Source of the DNA: an uncultured Clostridia bacterium
Lineage (GTDB): Bacteria > Bacillota > Clostridia > Christensenellales > UBA1242
NCBI GenBank assembly: GCA_946487985.1
Contig: CAMLUY010000067.1
Location: 1-5,717, forward strand
DNA length: 5,717 nucleotides
Direction of reading: 5' to 3'
Shown: positions 1-5,677 of the stretch, in pieces
Position numbering within the stretch: the stretch's first letter is position 1
How the letters are laid out: every line of letters begins with the position of its first letter
Notes under the pieces: model-generated
Databases searched by the model: none
Seen by the model: only the letters and a program-made list of their open reading frames with translations
What the model was told of the DNA's origin: nothing
Position numbers and translations under genes: made by a program

Positions 1-910
1 AGTCTTCTTCTTCAAGCATATCTGCATAGCCAAGGCTGGTAAAAAACTTGGCATTTTCAATCTGGTCGCCGCGAGAGCATCTTTTTGAAAGGGGAATCAA
101 AAGCATTGGCTTGCGTAGGGTCAAAAACTCATTGATTGCGCCTGACCCTGCGCGCGAGAGCACTATGTCAGCACAGTCAAGATAGTCGCCCATATTTTCA
201 GCATATTCAACCTGAAAATATCTTTGGTGGTCTATTTTATCAACGTTTTGCTTGCCAGTGATGTGAATTACATTGAAATTTTTGCATAGCCTTGCCAAAT
301 TTTCCTGTACTTTTTCGTTCAGGAATTTTGCGCCCGATGACCCGCCAATAACCAAAAGCACAGGCATTGACTTGTCAAGAGATGAAAAGAATTTAAGATG
401 CTTTTTATTGCCTTTCAAAAGCGCTTTCCGTATAGGCTGACCAGTAAAGACACACTTAGGCGAAACCGCTGCCGTCTTTTCAAATGTTGTGCACATCACA
501 TCGCAAAAACGCAAAATGACCTTGTTCGCAAGCCCCATTGATAAATCAGATTCATGACTTACAAGTGGAATGCCAAGGCTTTTTGCGGCCATAGCAACAG
601 GCACAGCCACAAATCCGCCTTTTGAGAAGATTACGTCAGGCTTGATTTCCTTCAAAGCCTTTTTTGCTTGGCGTACTGATTTTATCAGCTTAATGGGCAA
701 CAACAAGTTTTCAAGTGTCAACTTGCGTTTCAATTTGACTGTGGGAATCTGATGATATGTGATATTTCCTTCCTTTGCAATGATGTCTTTTTCCATTCCC
801 TTGCCGCCAATATAGTGGACTTCAAAATCATCGCCAAGCCTTTCCTTGACAGCAAGCGCAGGATAGACATGCCCAGCAGTTCCACCACCTGTAAGAACAA
901 TCTTTTTCAT
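1..910 (-). CDS. murG: MurG, lipid II-forming N-acetylglucosaminyltransferase (3' end outside window)
   Basis: Transfers GlcNAc from UDP-GlcNAc to undecaprenyl-pyrophosphoryl-MurNAc-pentapeptide (lipid I), making lipid II on the cytoplasmic membrane face in peptidoglycan synthesis. The reading frame is open from the ATG at 908-910 to the window edge, giving 303 residues. The family is about 355-365 residues, so the last 50-60 are missing. Motifs in order: the N-terminal glycine loop GGGTAGH (residues 8-14, with the conserved His14), FSKGGF (95-100), HESD (119-122, the Firmicutes form of E. coli HEQN), TGQPIR (156-161), GGSSGA (189-194) opening the C-terminal Rossmann domain, ADIVLSRAGSGAINE (247-261, with the Glu expected to contact the UDP-GlcNAc ribose) and GDQIENAKFF (281-290). 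The start is supported by a Shine-Dalgarno 5 nt upstream. It is transcribed divergently from the topoisomerase operon, and no ftsW-like gene precedes it, so it heads its transcript. The family identification is very secure; only the C-terminus is unseen. Confidence 0.97.
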   Translation of the reverse strand, partial: MKKIVLTGGGTAGHVYPALAVKERLGDDFEVHYIGGKGMEKDIIAKEGNITYHQIPTVKLKRKLTLENLLLPIKLIKSVRQAKKALKEIKPDVIFSKGGFVAVPVAMAAKSLGIPLVSHESDLSMGLANKVILRFCDVMCTTFEKTAAVSPKCVFTGQPIRKALLKGNKKHLKFFSSLDKSMPVLLVIGGSSGAKFLNEKVQENLARLCKNFNVIHITGKQNVDKIDHQRYFQVEYAENMGDYLDCADIVLSRAGSGAINEFLTLRKPMLLIPLSKRCSRGDQIENAKFFTSLGYADMLEEED

Positions 911-915
911 AAAAA

Positions 916-922
916 CCTCTCC
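916..922 (-). promoter_or_regulatory. Ribosome binding site of murG
   Basis: Read on the minus strand this is GGAGAGG followed by five T residues and the murG ATG. The purine-rich match to the 16S anti-Shine-Dalgarno and the 5-nt spacing fix the murG start at 910. There is no competing in-frame start nearby with a comparable site. Confidence 0.85.
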
Positions 923-944
923 ATTTATGCTACGCAAAAATTGA

Positions 945-977
945 CAATTTATGACAATAAAAAGCAATTTATAACAA
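945..977. repeat. Direct repeat CAATTTATRACAA, two copies 20 bp apart
   Basis: CAATTTATGACAA (945-957) and CAATTTATAACAA (965-977) match at 12 of 13 positions with a 20-bp period, about two helical turns. They overlap the proposed murG -10 and lie in the murG leader and promoter region. Same-face spacing is compatible with a tandem protein-binding site or with a duplicated promoter element. The region is very AT-rich, so chance cannot be excluded. Confidence 0.6.
968..976 (-). promoter_or_regulatory. murG: Candidate extended -10 promoter for murG
   Basis: On the minus strand this reads TGTTATAAA, a TGn extended -10 joined to TATAAA (five of six matches to TATAAT). No good -35 lies 16-18 bp upstream; TTGATA at 996-1001 is 22 bp away, which is too far. 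Extended -10 promoters often lack a strong -35. Transcription would start near 961 and give a leader of about 50 nt before the murG ATG. An alternative, TTGTTA (972-977) with TCATAA (949-954) at 17-bp spacing, has a poor -10. This is sequence matching only. Confidence 0.4.
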
Positions 978-1007
978 ATATTTTACCTGCATGATTATCA
1001 ATAAAAA

Positions 1008-1040
1008 TGAATAAATATGCAAATAAATGTATATTTATCA
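1008..1040. repeat. AT-rich inverted repeat in the divergent intergenic region
   Basis: ATAAATAT (1011-1018) and ATATTTAT (1031-1038) are perfect complements around a 12-nt centre. With a single bulged A at 1011 the pairing can instead run TGA-TAAATAT (1008-1018) against ATATTTATCA (1031-1040), ten pairs. It lies midway between the two divergent promoters, where an operator would be expected, but the composition is too AT-rich for much confidence. There is no T-run to suggest a terminator. Confidence 0.45.
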
Positions 1041-1082
1041 AATGTTTTGCGACTAAAATTGGACGTTTTTAAAAGAAAAAAG

Positions 1083-1093
1083 TGATATTATCA
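1083..1093. repeat. 11-bp palindrome TGATATTATCA
   Basis: TGATA-T-TATCA is a perfect odd palindrome 21 bp upstream of the gyrB/parE -35. A shorter relative, TGATTATCA (992-1000), lies 92 bp to the left on the murG side, and the half-site TTATCA recurs at 1035-1040. This could be a regulator half-site family shared by both promoters. I do not recognise it as the operator of a specific known regulator. Confidence 0.4.
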
Positions 1094-1113
1094 AAATTAA
1101 ATCCCTGATTTTA

Positions 1114-1142
1114 TTGGTATAAAACAAACTTTATGGTATAAT
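1114..1142 (+). promoter_or_regulatory. SigA/sigma-70 type promoter of the topoisomerase operon, with extended -10
   Basis: The -35 is TTGGTA (1114-1119, four of six matches to TTGACA). A 17-bp spacer follows, then a perfect TATAAT (1137-1142) preceded by TG at 1134-1135, making the extended -10 TGGTATAAT. Transcription would start around 1148-1150, leaving a leader of about 20 nt that contains little beyond the Shine-Dalgarno. The word TGGTATAA also occurs at 1115-1122, so a second, weaker extended -10 (TGGTATAAA) sits exactly 19 bp upstream and overlaps the -35. This is the strongest promoter match in the window. Confidence 0.8.
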
Positions 1143-1157
1143 AAAAAGGTAAAAAGC

Positions 1158-1164
1158 AAAGGAG
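1158..1164 (+). promoter_or_regulatory. Ribosome binding site of the B-subunit gene
   Basis: AAAGGAG ends 5 nt before the ATG at 1170. It is a near-ideal Shine-Dalgarno and fixes the start of the B subunit. Confidence 0.9.
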
Positions 1165-1169
1165 CGAAC

Positions 1170-3119
1170 ATGTCTGAAAAAAAATATGATGCAAAAGATA
1201 TAGTTGTACTTGAAGGCCTTGATGCGGTGCGCCTGCGCCCTGGAATGTACATTGGCACTACCGGCTCAAAGGGTATGCATCATCTTTTGTGGGAAATTGT
1301 GGATAATGCAATCGACGAGATTTCAAATGGGTTCGGCGATACCATTACCATCACTCTCAATAAGGACAATTCAGCGACCGTTGACGACAATGGACGTGGC
1401 ATACCTGTCGATGAGCACCCAACTTTGCACAAATCTGGCGTTGAGGTTGTGTACACCACACTTCATGCTGGCGGCAAGTTCAACACAGAAAACTACAAGT
1501 TTTCAGGCGGCCTTCACGGTGTGGGCGCTTCTGTAACCAACGCCCTGTCAAAGTGGTGCAATGTTACCGTCTACAAGGGCGGAAAAGAGTATTTTATTGG
1601 CTTTCATTCCTATAAAGACGAAAATGGCAAAATGCACAGCGGTGTGCCAGTCGAGCCTATCAAAATGGTTGGCAAGACAAACCGCACAGGCACACAGGTG
1701 ACCTTTCTGCCTGACAGCGAAATGTTCGGCAATATACGCTTCAATTTCGACACCATCTGCTCGCGCGCACGTGAGCTTGCTTTCCTCAATAAAGGACTGA
1801 AAATAAAAGTAGTTGACAACAACACAGAAAAAGAGGAGTTTTTCCATTTCGAGGGCGGCATTGCCGACTTTGCACAATACCTCGTTGAGGGCAAAAGCAA
1901 ACTTTTCAATCGACCTGTATATTTTGAGGCAGAAGAAAACAACTTCAACCTGCAAGTGGCTTTCATCTATACTGACGGCTATACCGAAAATTCTTTTTCA
2001 TTTGTGAACAATATACCGACCGTTGAGGGGGGTACGCATGAAACAGGTTTTCGCACGGCTTTCACCAAGGTGATGAATGAATACGCGCGCAACAATAGTA
2101 TGCTGAAAGATAAAGAGCCAAACCTTATGGGTGAAGACTTCCGCGAGGGCTTGACAGTAATACTCAATGTGAAGATGAACAATGTCCAGTTTGAAGGACA
2201 GACCAAGACCAAGCTTGGCAATCCTGAGGCAAAAACCATGGTTGAGTCGCTGACAAGCAAATATCTTTCGCAGATCATGCAGGACAAGAAAAACACCACC
2301 ATTGCTGAAATAATCATCAACAAAGCCAAAGGCGCAGCCAAGGTGAGAGAGGCCGCCAAAAAGGCAAAAGAGCTGACGCGCGCCAAAAACTCGGCTGAAA
2401 ACTTCAACCTTGTCGGCAAGCTTGCCGCAGCAACTTCGCGCAGCAAAGACGTAGAGCTTTTCATCGTCGAGGGTGATTCGGCGGGCGGCTCGGCAAAGCA
2501 GGGGCGTGACCGAAGATTTCAGGCAATTCTGCCACTTCGCGGCAAGCCGCTCAACGCCGAGAAAAAGCGCATTGACCAGGTTCTGGCAAACGAAGAAATC
2601 CGCACAATAATCTCAGCGCTCAACACAGGCATAGGCGAGGATTTCGATATTTCCAGCTTGCGATACAATAAAGTGATCATTCTCAGCGATGCCGACGTCG
2701 ACGGCGCACACATTCGAGCAATTCTTTTGACTTTCTTTTTCAGATATATGCGGGAGCTTATCAATGACGGACACGTTTACATCGGACTTCCGCCGCTTTA
2801 CAAGGTTTACAAAAACAACTATACCGAATATGTGTACTCAGACGCCGAGCTGCCACAAGCAATCGCAAGGGCAGGACGCAATTACAGCCTGCAAAGGTAC
2901 AAAGGTCTTGGCGAGATGAACCCAGAACAGCTCTGGGAAACCACCATGGATCCTGAAAAACGTAACCTCATTCAGGTGACTATCGAGGACGCCGCCGAGG
3001 CCGAACGTATGGTCACTACGCTTATGGGCGACGACATCGAATCCCGCAAAAAGTACATTAATGAACATGCAAACTTTGACCGCGAAGATGAATTTTTGAA
3101 AAAATACAAAAAAATCTAG
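1170..3119 (+). CDS. gyrB/parE: Type IIA DNA topoisomerase subunit B (GyrB/ParE family, probably topoisomerase IV-type)
   Basis: ATPase and Toprim subunit of an A2B2 type IIA topoisomerase. ATP-driven dimerisation of the N-gate captures the transported DNA segment. At 649 residues it is full length (B. subtilis GyrB 638, ParE 655). The GHKL ATPase domain shows E42, N46 and D49 in EIVDNAIDE, D73 in DDNGRGIP (72-79), K103 in LHAGGKF and the lid GGLHGVG (113-119), in the same numbering as E. coli GyrB. QFEGQTKTKLG marks the transducer end. The Toprim domain has EGDSAGGSAKQGR (434-446), PLRGK (455-459) and the metal-binding DADVD (D507, D509, D511). RYKGLGEMNPEQLWETTM lies near 576-593. Some stretches match GyrB best (GIGEDF, DADVDGAHIR, KELTR); others match Gram-positive ParE (AFLNKGLKI, TTLMGD followed by a basic tail). 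It lacks the E. coli GyrB insertion. It is followed 37 bp later by the A subunit, presumably on one mRNA. The family is certain; the choice between gyrase and topoisomerase IV is inference. Confidence 0.97.
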   Translation: MSEKKYDAKDIVVLEGLDAVRLRPGMYIGTTGSKGMHHLLWEIVDNAIDEISNGFGDTITITLNKDNSATVDDNGRGIPVDEHPTLHKSGVEVVYTTLHAGGKFNTENYKFSGGLHGVGASVTNALSKWCNVTVYKGGKEYFIGFHSYKDENGKMHSGVPVEPIKMVGKTNRTGTQVTFLPDSEMFGNIRFNFDTICSRARELAFLNKGLKIKVVDNNTEKEEFFHFEGGIADFAQYLVEGKSKLFNRPVYFEAEENNFNLQVAFIYTDGYTENSFSFVNNIPTVEGGTHETGFRTAFTKVMNEYARNNSMLKDKEPNLMGEDFREGLTVILNVKMNNVQFEGQTKTKLGNPEAKTMVESLTSKYLSQIMQDKKNTTIAEIIINKAKGAAKVREAAKKAKELTRAKNSAENFNLVGKLAAATSRSKDVELFIVEGDSAGGSAKQGRDRRFQAILPLRGKPLNAEKKRIDQVLANEEIRTIISALNTGIGEDFDISSLRYNKVIILSDADVDGAHIRAILLTFFFRYMRELINDGHVYIGLPPLYKVYKNNYTEYVYSDAELPQAIARAGRNYSLQRYKGLGEMNPEQLWETTMDPEKRNLIQVTIEDAAEAERMVTTLMGDDIESRKKYINEHANFDREDEFLKKYKKI

Positions 3120-3146
3120 CCCAAAACATAAAAAAACTTGAATTTT

Positions 3147-3151
3147 AGGAG
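3147..3151 (+). promoter_or_regulatory. Ribosome binding site of the A-subunit gene
   Basis: AGGAG ends 5 nt before the ATG at 3157. It decides the start in favour of the long N-terminus: the later in-frame methionines (residues 12, 30 and 47) are alternatives that would remove the poorly conserved extension. The 37-bp gap after the B-subunit stop shows neither a hairpin nor a convincing promoter, which fits co-transcription. Confidence 0.85.
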
Positions 3152-3156
3152 TTACT

Positions 3157-5658
3157 ATGCAAAAAGACAACAACTATGAGCAGGAGAGAATGGATTTTCC
3201 TCAGGGCAACAACGATGTAGCCGAAGACCAAGCTTCAAACGAAATGGACAACTCTTCTGGCAATGATGGCGAGCGCGGCATAATATTCAAAAGCATGCGC
3301 GAGGTCCTTCATGATTCAATGATCCCATACACAGAAAGCGTAGTCATGGATCGTGCACTGCCGCGTGTTGAGGACGGACTCAAACCTGTTCAGCGCCGTA
3401 TACTTTACTCAATGCTTGAACTTGGCGTCACGCCAGACAAGCCTTACCGAAAGTCGGCACGTATTGTGGGTGACTGCCTTGGTAAATATCACCCTCATGG
3501 CGACATCAGTGTCTATGATGCAATGTGCAGAATGGCGCAAAACTGGGTGCTGCGTTGCCCACTGGTTGACGGGCATGGTAACTTTGGCTCAATCGACGGT
3601 GACAGCCCGGCAGCTATGCGTTACACCGAAGCAAGAATGACCCCGCTTGCCATTGAACTGATGCGCGACCTTGAAAAGGATACAGTGCGTTGGAGCCTTA
3701 ACTTCGATGATACCCTCAAAGAGCCAGACATGTTCCCAGGCCGATTCCCAAACCTTCTTATCAATGGCGCGACAGGTATTGCGGTAGGCGTAGCAACAAA
3801 CATTCCGCCGCACAACCTTGGCGAAACCATTGATGGTGTGGTCGCATATATCAACAATCCAAACATCAAGGCCGAGCAGCTGATGAAAATCATCAAAGCG
3901 CCAGACTTTCCATCAGGCGGCGAAATCATCAATACCGATGGCGGCCTTGAACAGGCATACAAGACAGGTAAAGGCAAAATCATCATACGCTCGCGTGTCG
4001 CAATCGAAAAAGTGGGCGACAAGTGCAATCTTGTGATTACCGAGCTGCCTTATCAGGTCAATAAAGCACTGCTTCTTCAAAAAATAGCCGAGCTCAAAGA
4101 GCAGAACAAAGACAAACTTTCAGCCATAACCGAAATACGTGATGAGTCAGACCGTAACGGCATGCGCGCTGTAATTCGGCTGAAAAAAGACGCAGATGCG
4201 AACAAAATACTTGAATACCTTTACAAATCAACAAATCTTCAAATTTCATATGGCATAAACATGGTCGCAATCGCAGGCGGCAAGCCAAAACTTCTCAGCC
4301 TGCTTGAAATCATCTCATATTATGCGCAATATCAGCGCGAAATCATTGTCAGACGAACCAAATATGACCTTAATATTGCAAAAGAGCGTGCCCACATTGT
4401 TGAGGGCTTGCTGATTGCCATCAAAAATATCGATGAGGTCATAAAAATCATCAAGAAATCGGCGTCGGTTTCAGAAGCCAAACAAAAATTGCGTGATAAG
4501 TTCGACCTGTCAGAAAAACAAGCTCAGGCAATTCTGGATATGCGCCTTGCTCGACTTGTTCACCTTGAAGTTGAAAAATTGCAAGAAGAGCTTGCAGAAC
4601 TCAAAAGCAAAATCGCAGAATATGAGAGGATACTTGCTTCAAAAGCCGCTCAGTATGACGTTGTAAAGAAAGAGCTGCTTGAAATCAAAAAGGCATACAA
4701 CAGTCCGCGCCGTTCTTCCATTGCTGGTGACACCAGCATAAAAATAGAGCGCATTAAAAGCGACGAGGATGGCAATGGCGGCAAAAACTACGTAATTGCT
4801 CTGTCGGCTGGCGGAACAATTAAAAAGGTCACTGAAAGAAGCTATTCAAATTCTCAAAAATCGCTTTCCGACAACTCAACCATTACTGATGTTCATACAC
4901 AGGTGCAGCTGTTTGCTAGCAGCGATACAATCTTGATTTTCACAAATCAGGGTAATGCAATCAAGACCACTGTTGATAAAATCAAGGACTGCAAGTGGCG
5001 TGACAAAGGCATCAGCCTGTCTGCGATTGACAAATCAAGCTCGCTCAATGAGTTGCCTGTCAAAGTCATGAAGGCAACAGATGAGGGCGAAATACTTTTC
5101 ATGACCAAACAAGGCATGGTGAAGAAGTCTGACGCAAAAGATATCATTGTCAACAAATCCTTCTATCAGGTTTGCAAACTGGGTGAGGGTGATGAGGTGA
5201 TTTCAGTCGAGATTGACCAAAAGGACAAAAGCATATTGATGCTTACGGCGGGTGGCATGTCGCTCAATTTTGATAAATCCGATATCCCAACGCAGGGCAG
5301 AATTTCAGGCGGCGTCAGGGGCATCAATCTTGACGACGGCGACTTTGTGATTTTTGCAAAGCAGCTTGACTTCCCAAGCATAGTGGCTGTCACAGACAAC
5401 GGCTTTATCAAAAAGGTGTCATCATCTCAGTTCCCGCTTTCAGCCAGGTATAGAAAGGGATTAAAATATATCAACTTTACAAAGAATGGCAAAAGAGTAT
5501 TTTTTGCAACCGACTGTGACATGAGAACCTCGATTGCTGTCGATTTCGGCTTAAAACTTTTGACGATGGACACTAAAAAATTGCCAGAGTCCGACCGTCT
5601 TTCAACTGGCAGTGAAGTCATCAAAAAAACCTTCTTTAATATTTCAAAAATAGTGTAA
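3157..5658 (+). CDS. gyrA/parC: Type IIA DNA topoisomerase subunit A (GyrA/ParC family, ParC-like C-terminal domain)
   Basis: DNA breakage-reunion subunit, partner of the upstream B subunit. Length is 833 residues. An acidic, Asn-rich and probably disordered extension covers about residues 1-42. The winged-helix core follows, with RALPRVEDGLKPVQRR, KYHPHGD (110-116), the quinolone-region helix ISVYDAM (117-123) and the catalytic R155-Y156 in AAMRYTEAR (Tyr codon 3622-3624). The tower region has PGRFPNLLINGATGIAVG and DFPSGGEI. The coiled coil and C-gate carry FDLSEKQAQAILDMRLARL (449-467). The C-terminal propeller has about six degenerate blades, seen near residues 545 (YVIALSAGG), 590 (DTILIFTNQG), 645 (GEILFMTKQG), 692 (SILMLTAGG), 741 (SIVAVTDNG) and 792 (SIAVDFG). 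The canonical GyrA box QRRGGxG expected after blade one is replaced by residues YSNSQKSL (563-570). Stretches such as FTNQG, CKWRDKG, GGMSLNFD and GINLDDGDFVI recall staphylococcal ParC. The N-terminal core resembles GyrA as much as ParC. Best read as a topoisomerase IV-type A subunit. The family is certain; the subtype is inferred. Confidence 0.97.
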   Translation: MQKDNNYEQERMDFPQGNNDVAEDQASNEMDNSSGNDGERGIIFKSMREVLHDSMIPYTESVVMDRALPRVEDGLKPVQRRILYSMLELGVTPDKPYRKSARIVGDCLGKYHPHGDISVYDAMCRMAQNWVLRCPLVDGHGNFGSIDGDSPAAMRYTEARMTPLAIELMRDLEKDTVRWSLNFDDTLKEPDMFPGRFPNLLINGATGIAVGVATNIPPHNLGETIDGVVAYINNPNIKAEQLMKIIKAPDFPSGGEIINTDGGLEQAYKTGKGKIIIRSRVAIEKVGDKCNLVITELPYQVNKALLLQKIAELKEQNKDKLSAITEIRDESDRNGMRAVIRLKKDADANKILEYLYKSTNLQISYGINMVAIAGGKPKLLSLLEIISYYAQYQREIIVRRTKYDLNIAKERAHIVEGLLIAIKNIDEVIKIIKKSASVSEAKQKLRDKFDLSEKQAQAILDMRLARLVHLEVEKLQEELAELKSKIAEYERILASKAAQYDVVKKELLEIKKAYNSPRRSSIAGDTSIKIERIKSDEDGNGGKNYVIALSAGGTIKKVTERSYSNSQKSLSDNSTITDVHTQVQLFASSDTILIFTNQGNAIKTTVDKIKDCKWRDKGISLSAIDKSSSLNELPVKVMKATDEGEILFMTKQGMVKKSDAKDIIVNKSFYQVCKLGEGDEVISVEIDQKDKSILMLTAGGMSLNFDKSDIPTQGRISGGVRGINLDDGDFVIFAKQLDFPSIVAVTDNGFIKKVSSSQFPLSARYRKGLKYINFTKNGKRVFFATDCDMRTSIAVDFGLKLLTMDTKKLPESDRLSTGSEVIKKTFFNISKIV

Positions 5659-5677
5659 AAACAAAAAATAAAATAAA

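Noticed and set aside
570..994. Two adjacent short plus-strand open frames (60 and 80 codons)
   Set aside because: The first lies wholly, and the second mostly, antisense to the well-supported murG; neither has a recognisable domain, and murG explains the coding signal.
1020..1110. Possible replication origin or DnaA-box cluster in the AT-rich region near gyrB
   Set aside because: No TTATNCACA boxes are present, and no dnaA, dnaN or recF neighbour is visible; the AT-richness is explained by divergent promoters.
1177..1184. Run of eight A residues in codons 3-5 of the B subunit, a possible slippage or phase-variation site
   Set aside because: It simply encodes Glu-Lys-Lys in an AT-rich genome; switching off an essential topoisomerase is unlikely and no alternative frame of interest follows.
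1548..2764. Several minus-strand open frames of 80-160 codons inside the B-subunit gene
   Set aside because: They are antisense shadows of a conserved GyrB/ParE coding sequence, with no good start sites or family motifs.
3589..4288. Minus-strand open frames inside the A-subunit gene
   Set aside because: These are antisense to conserved catalytic and tower sequence and have low-complexity, cysteine-rich translations typical of shadow frames.
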